A stretch of 64,000 bases of DNA from Aegilops tauschii subsp. strangulata (taxonomy: Eukaryota > Streptophyta > Magnoliopsida > Poales > Poaceae). Positions 11,708 through 22,306 of this stretch are shown one piece after another (the stretch's first letter is position 1; the number at the start of each line of letters is the position of its first letter). The stretch is taken from positions 460,770,780 to 460,834,779 of the forward strand of contig NC_053040.3 of assembly GCF_002575655.3 (NCBI RefSeq), in the 5' to 3' direction. The position numbers and the translations under genes were made by a program. The notes under the pieces were generated by a model. The model worked only from the letters and a program-made list of their open reading frames with translations, made no database searches and was not told where the DNA came from.

Positions 11708-12433
11708 CTGGCCAGTTTTATCTTTAACTTTTCCTGCTTCATAGTTTCTTTGAACAACACTTGTTAAATTTGCGCAGTTCCACCCGCTGGGGGTGTATTC
11801 AAACTTCGTTGAATGCTGGCCAACGGCCTTTTGATATGTAAATTAAATTCCGCACGAGTTGTGCTTTGCCGAGTTCTGACTTGTATGGCTTTTCTGTTCT
11901 TTGGCCTTTTCATTTGCCGCCCTCCCTCGATTGCCGTCTTGCCAGCCAGACAGCCGCTCTGCGGACTGTGGCTAGGCCAAGTACTTAGTCACTTGGGAGG
12001 GCAAGTACTTTGGCCGATTAGAACATAGTAAGCTAAGTAGGAAGCCGGTCGGCCGGCTGCTCAGCAGCCGGTCGGTGAGGCGAGGAGCCGGCTTGGCCTA
12101 TGTTAGTGCTTTGGTCCTTAGCCATTTTTCATGTGGGTGTCTTTTCTTGCCTTTAGCTCTTGCCAGCCAAACAGTCGCTCTCCGAACTCCGGCTTGTGGC
12201 AAGAGAGGGCTTAGATGCTGGCACATTAATTGTCGACTGCAGATAGCACCGACATAGTACAAGGCGGCAAGCCCCCGGGCCGACTGGTTGAACCCGGTGC
12301 CAGGCAGAAGAATGAAATAACACATTCATAGGAATAAAACTTATCATATAGATAAAAAGGGTAGCCCCCGAGTGCTCCTCGAGGGACCCGATGTCTTGCG
12401 CTTGATACAAAAGGTAGTGTGGTACATACTGCA
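11708..12433. other. Spacer between antisense gene and integrase (outer Tat)
   Basis: No coding potential. The two convergent genes would end here. Contains CACCCGCTGGGGGTGTA at about 11780, the diverged form of a palindrome found at 22438-22452 in the inner element, and purine/pyrimidine blocks such as GCCCCCGAG at about 12364. Confidence 0.6.
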
Positions 12434-13264
12434 TCAACTATAAAATCTTCGAAGGAGAATTGCATTCGACGGGTGCTCTGATTCCTTGCCAGAGTCGTCT
12501 CTCTTCCGTGCCCTGGGCTTCTGTGCGTCGATCAGGTAGTAGGAGTCGTTGCCCAAGGCTCTGCTGATGATGAAGGGGCCTTCCCAAGGGGCCGAGAGGT
12601 TGTGCTAGCCGGCCGTTTGCTGGATCAGCCGGACCACAAGGTCTCCCTCTTGGAAGGATCTTGGCTTGACCTTCCGACTGTGGTAGTGGCGCAGACTCTG
12701 CTGGTAGATGGCGGACCGGCTGAGTGCCAATAGCCGGCCCTCTTCCAGCTGATCGATGTCGTCTTCTCGTGCTTCCTTCACCTCTACTTCTGTGTACATG
12801 GTTACGCGAGGTGAGTCGAACTCGATGTCAGTTGTGATGATAGCCTTGGCCCCATACACAAGGAAGAAAGGAGTGAAGCCGGTTAACTTGTTCGGAGTGG
12901 TGCGCAGAGTCCAGAGGACGGCCGGCAGCTCGTCGATCCAGTAGCCGGCCGAGCGCTCCAGAGGTTCGACCAGTCGGGGCTTGATGCCGGACAAGATGAG
13001 GCCGTTTGCTCGCTCAACCTGGCCGTTTGACTACGGATGGGCAACAAACGCTAAGTCCAGTCGGATGCCCTGCGTTGCGTAGAAACGGGCCAATGTGCCT
13101 TTGGCAAAGTTTGTGTCATTGTCAGTGATGATGCTGTGTGGTACACCGTACCGGACGGTGATATCTGCGATGAAGGTCACAGCAGTCGGGCCGTTCAACT
13201 TCTTGATTGGCTTTGCTTCGATCCAAATTCTGGAGAAGGCTTGATTGACGGCTTGCGAAGGCAC
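12434..13264 (-). pseudogene. Integrase fragment (outer Tat pol)
   Basis: Matches the central and C-terminal parts of the inner integrase. Visible are the second catalytic Asp region (IITDNDTNFAKG), the NGQVERANG segment with the catalytic Glu just past an in-frame TAG at about 13033, the conserved FTPFFLVYGA block, and the C-terminal LLRRFY before a stop at 12434-12436. Another stop lies at about 12605. The N-terminal zinc-binding domain and first catalytic Asp are missing because of a deletion near 13230-13290 that joins integrase to the pol linker. Non-functional. Confidence 0.85.
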
Positions 13265-14375
13265 TGAAGGGACACGCCGGCTAGTATTGCTTGACGGGTG
13301 GGGCCGATCCGTGCTAGAGCGTCAGCTGGCTCGTTTTCATTTCGTGGCATGTGAAGGAACTCTCACCCCTCAAAATATTCGCTAAGCTCTTGAACGAGGA
13401 AGCGGTAACTTGGCATGTTGGCGTCCTTGGCGTCCTGGTCACCAGACGATTGTTGGACCACCAAGTCGGAGTCGCCGTAGCACAGGATCCGGCGGATGCC
13501 GATCTCTTTGGCCAGCCGGAGGCATGGTACTAGCACCTCATACTCGGCCACATTGTTAGAGGCGGCGAAGTGAATTTGCAATGTGTATCTGAGCTTGTCG
13601 CCTTTGGGAGAGATGATGCCAGTGCGCATCTTCGAGCCATCAAAGTGCATCCGCCAATGAGTGGAATCCGGAGCTGGCGGCAGGTACTGGGTCTCGGCCC
13701 AGTCGACGAGGAAGTCGGCCAATGCTTGGGACTTGATGGTGATGCGTGGCTGGTAGAAGATGATGTAGGGGGCCAACTCGATGGCCCATTTGGCCACCCG
13801 GCCAGATGCATCTCTGTTGCCAATGATCTCAGCAAGCGGGGCAGTGCAAACAACCGTGATTGGGTGCTCTTGAAAGTATGGCTTCAGCTTCTTGGCGGCA
13901 AAGTGCACGCCGTAGCACATCTTCTGGTAGTGAGGGTAGTTCTACTTCGAGGTTGACAGCACCTCGCTCAAATAGTACACAGGCCTCTGGACCGGCTGTG
14001 CCCTGCTGTCTTCTGGGCGCTCTACTACCATGACAGTGCTGACCACCCGGCTGGTGGCGGTGATGTAGAGGTACATGGGTTCTTTAGCAGTCGGAGCCGC
14101 CAGGACAGGCGGCGTGGTCAACATCTTCTTCAACTGGAGAAAAGCTTCATCTGCCTTGTCATTCCACTTCAAATGAGTGGTTTTCTTCATGAGCTGGTAC
14201 AGGGGAAAAGGCTTCTCGCCCAGCCGACTGATGAAACGGATGATGGACGCCAAACAGCCGGTGAATTTCTGGACGTCTCTCAGTCGGGTGGGCGTCTCCA
14301 TCCTCTCGATGGCCTTGATCTTCACAGGGTTGCACTCGATGCCGCGTTCTGAGACTAGGAAGCCAAGGAGCTGGC
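13265..14375 (-). pseudogene. RT C-terminus and tandem RNase H domains (outer Tat pol)
   Basis: Contains the RT thumb/connection segment (DVQKFTGCLASIIRFISRLG), the degenerate first RNase H (PVYYLSEVL, KMCYGVHFAAKKLKPYF) and a second RNase H with HFDGSK, NVAEYE and YGDSDL. Two RNase H domains in tandem mark the Tat lineage. Compared with the inner copy, 8 residues are missing after the first catalytic Asp of the second RNase H. In-frame stops occur at 13942-13944 and 13363-13365. The reading frame is cut at 14375 by the Athila-like insertion and resumes at 40543. Confidence 0.88.
14371..14375. repeat. Target-site duplication CTGGC (left copy)
   Basis: CTGGC flanks the Athila-like element at 14371-14375 and 40538-40542. 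Joining the flanks restores homology with the inner RT gene at about 25815-25840. Confidence 0.93.
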
Positions 14376-15348
14376 TGATACGTCTCCATCGTATCTACTT
14401 TTCCAAACACTTTTGCCCTTGTTTTGGACTCTAACTTGTATGATTTGAATGGAACTAACCCGGACTAACGCTGTTTTCAACAGAATTGCCATGGTGTTAT
14501 TTTTGTGCAGAAATAGAAGTTCTCCGAATGACCTGAAACTTCACGGAGATAATTTTTGTAAAAAATAAAAAATACTGGCGAAAGAATCAAGGCCAGGGGG
14601 CCCACACCCTGTCCACGAGGGTGGGGGGCGCGCCTACCCCCTGGGCACGCCCCCCTGCCTCGTGGGCCCCCTGGTGCTCCACCGACCTCAACTCCAACTC
14701 TATATATTCACGTCCGGGGAGAAAAAAATCAAAGAGAAGGATCCATCGCGTTTTACGATACGGAGCCGCCGCCAAGCCCTAATCTCTCTCGGGAGGGCTG
14801 ATCTGGAGTCCGTTAGGGGCTCCGGAGAGGGGAATCCGTCGCCGTCGTCATCATCAACCATCCTCCATCACCAATTTCATGATGCTCACCGCCGTGCGTG
14901 AGTAATTCCATCGTAGGCTTGCTAGACGGTGATGGGTTGGATGAGATTTATCATGTAATCGAGTTAGTTTTGTTAGGGTTTGATCCCTAGTATCCACTAT
15001 GTTCTAAGATTGATGTTGCTACGACTTTGCTATGCTTAATGCTTGTCACTAGGGCCCGAGTGCCATGATTTCAGATCCGAACCTATTATGTTTTCATGAA
15101 TATATGTGAGTTCTTGATCCTATCTTGCAAGTCTATAGTCACCTACTATGTGTTATGATCCGGCAACCCCGAAGTGACAATAATCGGGACCACTCCCGGT
15201 GATGACCGTAGTTTGAGGAGTTCATGTATTCACTATGTGTAAATGCTTTGGTCCGGTACTCTATTAAAAGGAGGCCTTAATATCCCTTAGTTTCCAATAG
15301 GACCCCGCTGCCACGGGAGGGTAGGACAAAAGATGTCATGCAAGTTCT
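14376..15348 (+). repeat. 5' LTR of Athila-like element, part 1
   Basis: Homologous to 39186-40113. A TATA-like CTATATATTC lies at about 14699-14708. A GC-rich block lies just upstream at about 14600-14680. About 30 bases near 14752-14810 (GCCGCCGCCAAGCC region) are absent from the 3' LTR. It ends in GTTCT (15344-15348), the target site of the solo LTR. Confidence 0.9.
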
Positions 15349-16751
15349 TGTAACATCCCAAATTTTCAATTTGGAATGTTATACATTAGATCATCATTGC
15401 ATACCATATTTTATTGCATTTCGGCAAATCCTCGAAAATCCTAAGCAACTCAAGGACCCTCGGAGAGAGTTGGGGATTTTTCCCGGTTTTCATATTTGAA
15501 TTTTATCAAATAATGAAACGAGGATTTTTGTTTTAATTATTTTTCTCTCCGAAAAATATTTCATATTAAAATATATGAGAGGAGAAAATATGAATTCTCC
15601 AAAATAATTGAAATATTGGAGGAAAAATATTAAATTCAAATATTTGATTTCATTCGGATTTTATTTGCATTAGAAAAATTGCACGTTTTCAAAACTGCAT
15701 TTTTGGGCCAAGAAAATGTTCATCTCGTTCTAATTATTTTCATTAGACAGAGAAAATTTGTTTTGGCATTTTTAGATTTTTATTTATTTTTCTAGGATTT
15801 TTTTAGGTTCGGCGAATTTTTTTCCCCGCGCCCGACTGGGCCGAGGCCCGCCGAGCCAGGCCGGCCCATCCCGCGTCACCATCTCCCTCCTGGAGACCGG
15901 ATCGAGCACGCGCCGCCGCCCGAGTCCGGGACGGCCCCGCCTCGCCGCCGCCATACCCCTCCCCCAAGGCAGCACCCCCCCTCCATAAGTACCCCGCACC
16001 CCCGCCGCCTCACCTCGTCCCGCCCCGCCGCCGAATCCCGCCGACGCCGGAGCCGCCAGAAGCCGAAGCCGCCGGAGCCGCCGAACGCCGCCTCCCGTCG
16101 CCACCCGCCGACGCCCGCAGCCTGCCCGCACCCCGAAGCCCCGCCGGAGCCGCCCCGCCCCGCCGGAGTAACCTCGCCGGAGGTAACCAAAGCCGCCGCC
16201 GCCGAGTCTGGTTTTTTTTAAAAACCGATTCGGCTTCTTTTTTAGGAACCCTAGTTTTTTTATATATCGGTTTTTTCGGTTTAGTTAGTTAGTGAACGTT
16301 CGCCGATTCGTTCGTTTTAACGAACGTATTCGCCGTTTAGCAGCAGTTAACGAACGTCCGTTCGTTAAACTGTTCGTCAGTTTTTCTTTTTCTCGGGTTT
16401 TCCGCGATTATTTCAGATCGCGATTGCTAATCCGATTTTCGTTCTGGTATATCTTTTAGCTGGTTTATCGGAATCAGGCGATTCAAGCGCCTAGAGTTTC
16501 GTCTCGAAATTCTCTTTCCGTTTAACCTACTCAAACCAGTTTTTGCTACTGTAAAATTTGACTTACATCCAGAATAGTAAACGAAGCTTGTTTCTTTTGC
16601 CGTTTGACTTTCGTTGCTTCGTTTGATTTGATTCTTTTTGCAAACCGGAGTTCTTAAGTTGAACTTTCTGGTTAGATCTTTTATTTGAGTTTTACTTGTG
16701 CATTAGATGAGTGCTTATTGTATGCTTGTTTGTTTGCGATAGAGTACCCAG
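15349..16751 (+). repeat. Solo LTR, part 1 (left of the inner Tat insertion)
   Basis: Starts TGTAACATCCC immediately after the target site GTTCT. Together with 30749-32068 it makes an LTR of about 2.7 kb with no internal region. An A/T-rich first part is followed by a CCG-rich stretch (about 15820-16200) and a TATA-like TTTTTATATATCGG at about 16257-16270. I read it as promoter plus untranslated leader in plus orientation. Long minus-strand open frames at 15784-16190 are by-products of the CCG-rich composition. Confidence 0.8.
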
Positions 16752-17961
16752 TGTCGGGTGGTTGGTGCGACATATGCCAAGGGATGGCTTATCATTGTGG
16801 GAGCCAATAAAACGTCGCCGGTGCCCAGAAACGGGATGAGGCGAAGACATGCACGCCGGCGAATCTTACCCAGGTTCGGGGCTCTCCGAGGAGATAACAC
16901 CCCTAGTCCTGCTCTGCGGGGTCTCCGCATGATCACTAGATCGATAAAGGGTAGCTACAATCGCTCCTAGAGCTGTTGAGATCAAGGGAGAAGAAGAACA
17001 AGGCTAGCTCTTGCTTCTCTCTATCTATGGTGTGTGTGCTATGCTTAGGAGGCAGCTCTATGCTCAGAGGCCAACTATGCTTGGGTGCGAACTAGAAGCG
17101 AACCCTTTGCATGGGTGCCCCGGGGGGTTTATATAGGCCTACCCCCCGGGGGTACAATGGTAATCCGACTGGGAACTGGTCCCAGCCGTCAGTGTCTACG
17201 CTCGCCGGCTTCTCCGCCGGCTGGTGGGTCCCGCCGGCTGGGGGTCCCGCCGGCTGCCGGCCACTTGGTCGACAGGCCGGCCCCACCGCCTAGGGTCTTG
17301 TCGGCGGCTGCTTACTGTAGCCTCGCCTGTGATGACGAGGGCTTTGTCGAGGTAAGCGTGGCTACAGTGGGCCACCTTGGGGGCTATCACTGCAGCCTTA
17401 CCTCGTCTTGTCTCCTTAATGGGGCTCCTGCTTCGAGGAAGGGAGTAGCCGGCTTCTGGAGGCCGGCTATGCTCTTGGCCGACTGGGAAAGGCCGGGCCG
17501 CCTTCATGCCTCTCTCTGGCTGAAGGGGCCCGCAGTCCTTGGGCCGTACAGGAGTGGGTCGTGGATCACGTCGAGGCTAGCATGGCTACAGGGCCGAGCC
17601 GCACGGGAGACGTCCGTCCCGTACGGCCTCCTGTAGCCACGCCCGCCTCGGGCTTTGGGGGTAGTGGGCCGCACTGTGGCCACACCCCGTCACGTCGCCG
17701 TTATGTGGGAGTGGTTGTGGTCTTCGCCGGCTCCTAAGAGTCGGCGTCCTTCTTAGCCGGCTTCTTGGAGTCGGCAACCCCGTAGTCGTCCTGGGGAGAG
17801 GTTGCTCGAGGCTGGGTTGCCTCCCGGGAGTCGGCTTTGGAGGTAGCCGGCTAGGGAAGGCGGCCCAAATGCTTGGAATGCTTGAAGGCCCAAAGGCCCG
17901 ATAATTTTGCTGAAGAACCAAGGGTAGTCGGTTAGGCTACCCGTGGCCATTTACTCCGACA
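16752..17961 (-). repeat. 3' LTR of inner Tat element
   Basis: Homologous to 29550-30743. TATATAAA on the minus strand at 17128-17135 lies inside a perfect 11-bp inverted repeat (17118-17128 / 17141-17151). Rich in GCCGGC and GTCGGC words. Carries a 16-bp tandem duplication near 17225-17260 (GGGTCCCGCCGGCTG) that the 5' LTR lacks. Confidence 0.93.
17118..17151 (-). promoter_or_regulatory. TATA box framed by an inverted repeat (3' LTR, inner Tat)
   Basis: Arms CCCCGGGGGGT (17118-17128) and ACCCCCCGGGG (17141-17151) are exact reverse complements around TATAGGCCT. The same dyad is at 29916-29949. The outer Tat LTR has it at 44617-44650 with one compensated base pair. Confidence 0.8.
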
Positions 17962-17977
17962 GTAGTCCCCGAAGCTA
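17962..17977 (-). promoter_or_regulatory. Polypurine tract of inner Tat element
   Basis: Minus strand TAGCTTCGGGGACTAC directly precedes the 3' LTR start TGTCGGAG. The 11-mer GTAGTCCCCGA (plus strand) recurs at 20893-20903 and 21139-21149, in introns of the antisense gene. Confidence 0.8.
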
Positions 17978-18320
17978 ATTGGGCTTCGAGGTGGAGTGGG
18001 ATTTGAGAAGCTCGATCAGCTTCCTATCGCGACAAGCCGGCAGCTGGGAGCCGGCCTTGGTCAGGCACGCCGCCTGAGTCGAAATCTTCTGGAGTCGGAG
18101 GGCGGGAACCCGCTGGCATGTGCACCGGGCCGCGGGCCGGCCACGGGCAGTTGGCGAACCACGTGGCCGGAAAGCCTGCCAGCCCACGCGCGTGACGGGA
18201 CGTCGCCGCAGGGCGGGGGCCCGCCACGTCCGCGCCCCGGCCCAGGCGCGGATCCTTTGTATCCCGAAACCGCCCGCACGTTCCGTGCGACAGTTTCGGC
18301 TCGCACTTATGCGTAATAAA

Positions 18321-18373
18321 CGCGAGACGTGGGGGGAGTGGGCGCAGTTAATCCCACGTCTCCCCCCCACGTC
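18321..18373 (+). promoter_or_regulatory. G-box-rich inverted repeat upstream of the antisense gene
   Basis: GACGTGGGGGGAG (from 18326) faces CTCCCCCCCACGTC (to 18373), with a further CCCACGTC between them. ACGTG/CACGT cores bind bZIP and bHLH factors in plants (known). It lies 170-220 bp upstream of the ATG at 18542 and outside the LTR, so it could belong to a separate promoter for the antisense gene (inference). No clear TATA box is seen. Confidence 0.4.
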
Positions 18374-18541
18374 CGGCCTCTTCGGCCTCGTGAGGCTATG
18401 AGTAGGGGGAGGTGGAGGGCGGCAGGCCCTCGCACGCTCCTCCTACTTCCGTCATCTTCTTCCCTTGCTCGCTCTCGCGACAACGCCTCGCCGCCGCGCT
18501 CTTTGTCCGCACGCTTCCCTGCCGCCGCACTAGCTCTCGCC

Positions 18542-21500
18542 ATGCCTCCTCACGTAGAGCAGCTTGGCGGGGATTGGGACGGCTCCATCGTCCATAACGA
18601 CCACATCGACTTCCTCCGCGACACCCGGCGTCTGCCCAGCGCGGACAAAGTGGAGGTCCGCCTCGCGCCGGAGAAGGAAATCAGGCCAGCGCCGCAGGAG
18701 GGCGAGCGGGTGGTCTTCCGCTCGCACTTCCTGCGCGGCTTCGGCCTGCCGGTGAGCGCCTTCTTCCGCTCCTGGCTGGATTTCTATCAGCTCCAGCCGC
18801 ACCATCTCACCCCCAACGCGGTGGTGCTGCTGTCGGCCTTCGTCACCCTGTGCGAGGGCTATCTCGGCGTCCTCCCCACCCTCGAGCTCTGGGGGGAGCT
18901 CTTCCAGTCGAAGCTGGGCACGCGCAGCAAGGGCGTGCCGGCTCAAACTGGCGCCTTCATCGCGTTGCGGAGATCGGGCGCCGACAACCCCTTCCCCGTC
19001 ATCACCCTGATCCAATCGGTGAAGAAGTGGCAGAAGTCGTACTTCTACGTGCGGAACATCGCTCCGCGGGGCGACTACATCAACCTGCCGGCTTACGTAG
19101 CCGGCCCACCGGCGGGGAGGCTGCCTCAGTGGTCCTTCCGGGCTGTGACGCTGTCGCAGGCAGGAAACGCTGCATTCGCCCGACTGCGGGTGATGGTCCA
19201 GTCGGAGGGCCTGACGGGGCCCGACCTCCTGGCCGCATTCGTCACGCGCCGGGTCCTTCCGCTCCAGAGCCGGCCTCATCTGATCTGTCAGATGAGCGGC
19301 CAGCTCAATCCGAGCCGAATGTGCACCAAGTAGATGCCGCAGCACGAGGTCGCCTACATGGTGAACTACCTCGCCAACTGCCAACTCTCTGAAGAGTGGC
19401 AATTCGGCACGGAGCCATATAGCCGTGCCAATCCTCCGCCTACGATACACTCCCCTTGTCTCTTTTTCTCTCTCTCTCTCAGCCTTGTTGCCGAGTTCCT
19501 CTGGGCCGACTCTAACTCAGTCGGCTTGTTCTTCGACAGAGCCCTCTGCTTCGGCCGGCCGGCGGGTCAGACGCGGAGCGTCGCTTCGTCCCCGACCGGA
19601 CCGAACACGACCTGGAGGACCCCAACCTGGGGGCGGTCCATATGGACGACGCCGTCGAGCCGGCCGGTGGCCAAGCCGGCGACGAAGCAGGCGGCTCCGG
19701 ATTCACTGCTACCTTCGAGGACTGGCCGGACGAGGATGAAGCCGAAGCCGTCCCGCGCCGCCAGCCGGCATCCGGACGCGGCGCGGGCTCCTCCGGCACG
19801 CAGCCTGCTCGGGGTAGAGGCCAGCAGCGTCGCGCCGCCCAGGGCTTGTTCGGCAGCCGAACGAAGAAGCCCAGGGGCGGGGCGGCAGCCACTAGGCGGG
19901 AGGAGGCGGCCGCGAAGGCGGCTCGCTTCCGCAAAGTGGTGAAGCAGCCGCAGACCGTGTCGGCGTAAGTTCTCTTTCTCTATGTGCTCTCTTTCTTTCT
20001 TTTCTTTCTTTCTTTGGTGGTTCTTGGACTCTCGTCCTTTTCTTCGACAATTCAGAGCTCCATTGACACTTGAGCGAGTGGCTGCCGGCTCCGTCGTCGA
20101 GTCGCCAGGGGGCTCTAGGAGCACCACCCGCCGCGTAGATCCCCGCGCCGCCCTCCAGGAGGCGACGGAAAGGAACACGCGGGAGGCGCGGGAGGAGCAG
20201 GAGGCACGGGAGGCGGAGGCACGGGAGGCGGCCGCCGCCCAGGCGGCACTGGAGGAGGAGGCGGCGAAGGCACTCGCCGAGGCCACAGCCAAGGCCCAGG
20301 CAGAGGCTGAGGCCGAGGCGGCGGCAGGGGAGGCTTTGATGGTCACCCCCCTGTGCACCATGGCGCCCGGGGACGTGGAGCCCTCGCCAGGGGGAGCCAG
20401 CGGTTCCCAGCCGGGGCTGGGAGGAAGCGGCGACGATGTCATCATCTTGGAGAAGGCGCCGGAGCCGACTCCTCCGACTAGGGCGGCCCAAGGCGGCCGG
20501 CCTGAGCCTGCGCCCGCACAGTCGGCGGAGGGCGAGCCGGCCGCGGGAGCTGAGGTGGCGGTCCGGGTTCCGCCAAGCCGGCGTGCAGGGAAGGCCGCGT
20601 CGGAGCCGCAGAAGGCTGCGTCGGAGCCACAGCCGGCCGTGGGCTCCAGCTCGTCGGCCCGAGACGCGGAGGCGGCCAGCGCTACCTCGGGGTGGACGTC
20701 GGGCAGAGAGACAGCCGTGGTGAACGTCGCTGCACAAGACGTCCGGACCCGGCTCCAAAGCCAAGCCGCGGCGCTGAGGCAGTTCACCGACGAATTCCTC
20801 GCAAGGCGGGCAGCCATCCGGGTTAGTATTCTCATCTTGCTCTTTCTTGATCTTGATTTCTCTCATGGGGCGCGTCAGCGCACCCACTGGGTGTAGTCCC
20901 CGAGTTCCGAGTCGGCTGCTGAGCAGGCGGCTTGGAACTTCTTGGAGGTTTTGTCTTTGCTGTTTTTGTTCTCACTTCGGTCTTCTGTCCATCTTGCAGG
21001 ACTATCACAATCTTCGAGCGGCCGCCTTCAACTCCCAGGCTCGGGAGCTGAATCAGAAGACCGCCGACCTTACTGAGAGCCGAGGTACGTGACTTGATCT
21101 TTATCTCATGTGGGGGCGCGTCAGCGCACCCACTGGGTGTAGTCCCCGAGATTCGGGCCGACTGCTGAGCAGTCGGCTCGGATCTTCCTTGATGATTTCT
21201 TATTGTTCTTCTTCTATTTCTGCAGTGGCCAACGCCAGTCTAAGGGCGCAGCTGGGGGAGTCCCAGACTGCTCTTCATGCCAAGGACGCCGAGCTCGCCG
21301 CCTTGGTGCAGGAGCGCGACCGCCTGGTCAAGAAGCTGGCCGACCAGGAGGAAGGCCACAAGGCGGCGCTGAAGGCTGCGCAGGATCGCGAAGCCACCCT
21401 TCAGGCCGAGTTCGAGACGGAGGCGGCCGGCTGGGCGGAGGCCAGGCAGACTCTGATCTCCGGTTATGGCCAGATCGAGGATCTGGTTGACGGTAAGTCG

Positions 21501-22306
21501 TCTACCCCTTCGTCCTTTCTTGCCATCTGCCACTTTGGCTTGTTTTTCTGATTCTGGTGTTCTTCTCTTCCTTTCTTCTTCGCGCAGAGTACTTTCCTGG
21601 CTATTCAACTGCCGCCAACCAGGCCATCGAGGCCCGTCGCCAGGCGAAGAGGCAAGCCGGCTTCAAGATCTTGCCAACCGCCGGCCGCTCGCTGGAGGAA
21701 CAGCTCCTAGCGATCCAGGCTCGCATCCAGCCGGCTCACAGGCTACTCCGCTGGCTTCAGCATGCCGGGTCGCAGGTCTTGGCCGCCCTTTGGCCCGGCC
21801 AAGTGGTCCCTCGCACCCCCAGTCGGACCGCCGACTGGCTGGAGGTGGCAGTCGGCCGCTTCGAGGCTTGGAAGGCGTCGGTGGCTCGCTCCGGTGCCAG
21901 GCGGGCGCTGGAGTTCGTCAAGGCCTGGTATCCCAGCCTGAACCTGGACCAGCTGGCTACCTGGTGGCAGCAAGCCGACACGGAGCTGGAGCCGGCGCGG
22001 CCGGCCATCATTCGGCGGGCTTCAGTGATCGCCGACTACACCGACACCAACGTCTTCGCCCCCGAGGTGGACGACAATGGAGTCGCCCAGCCGGAAGATT
22101 GGTTCGGGCTGGACCCGGCGTACGGCGAGGACTCGGCGGAGGAGATCGACTCCAGCGACGAGGGCGAAGAGGAGGAGGAGGAGGGTGAAGACGACGAGCC
22201 GGCTGGTGGAGCAGCCGGCCAGCCTCAGCCTGACCGCGCCTCCAGCACCACGTCGCGTGCGAGTGCGTCTCCTGCCGCAGGAGGTGGTCAAGCCGGGACC
22301 AGCTAG
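18542..22306 (+). CDS. Spliced antisense gene of the inner Tat element (about 1053 aa, one nonsense mutation)
   Basis: Lies opposite gag-pol between integrase and the 3' LTR. Proposed exons: 18542-19441, 19540-19964, 20056-20821, 21000-21084, 21226-21492 and 21588-22306. Introns 2-5 begin GTAAGT, GTTAGT, GTACGT and GTAAGT, end in pyrimidine-rich AG, and join the frame exactly. The intron 1 acceptor (TTCTTCGACAG, 19539) is good but its donor is decayed. Exon 1 resembles the plant 'putative gypsy type transposon' domain (SFRSHFLRGFGLPVS-like, then FYQLQPHHLTPNAVV). Exon 2 is basic (KKPRGG). Exon 3 is an Ala/Glu/Arg-rich coiled coil. Exons 4-5 continue the coiled coil. Exon 6 is a compact helical domain followed by an acidic tail (about residues 990-1010). 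An in-frame TAG at 19331-19333 probably derives from CAG. Function unknown; extra antisense ORFs are known in Tat elements. The start is the first Met before MPPHVEQLG; the frame is open upstream to 18329. Confidence 0.72.
20863..20945 (+). repeat. Duplicated intron segment, copy 1 (intron 3)
   Basis: About 80 bases from CTCATGGGGCGCGTCAGCG to the end of CTTGGAACTTC. They recur with few changes at 21105-21190 in intron 4. Both hold the palindrome CACCCACTGGGTGTA and the polypurine-tract core. Confidence 0.85.
21105..21190 (+). repeat. Duplicated intron segment, copy 2 (intron 4)
   Basis: Homologous to 20863-20945. The duplication includes intron sequence only; the adjoining exons differ. Confidence 0.85.

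Larger units (their letters stand above)
11502..14375 (-). mobile_element. Outer Tat-lineage retrotransposon, left fragment
   Basis: Homologous over its length to the inner Tat element (about 22185-25840): end of the antisense gene, spacer, integrase, RNase H and the C-terminal part of RT. It continues at 40543 after the Athila-like insertion; the last five bases, CTGGC (14371-14375), are duplicated at 40538-40542. Its 3' LTR and most of its antisense gene must lie left of the window, beyond the array. Confidence 0.9.

Noticed and set aside
15784..16190. Gly/Arg-rich minus-strand ORFs
   Set aside because: Product of a CCG-rich LTR leader; no protein features.
17085..17636. 183-codon plus-strand ORF in the Tat LTR
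   Set aside because: Crosses the TATA dyad and is not kept in the other LTR because of the 16-bp indel.
18530..19450. Minus-strand open frame of 306 codons
   Set aside because: Shadow of exon 1 of the antisense gene.
19567..20835. Minus-strand open frame of 422 codons
   Set aside because: Complement of exons 2-3 of the antisense gene and includes intron sequence; Ser/Ala-rich translation without motifs.
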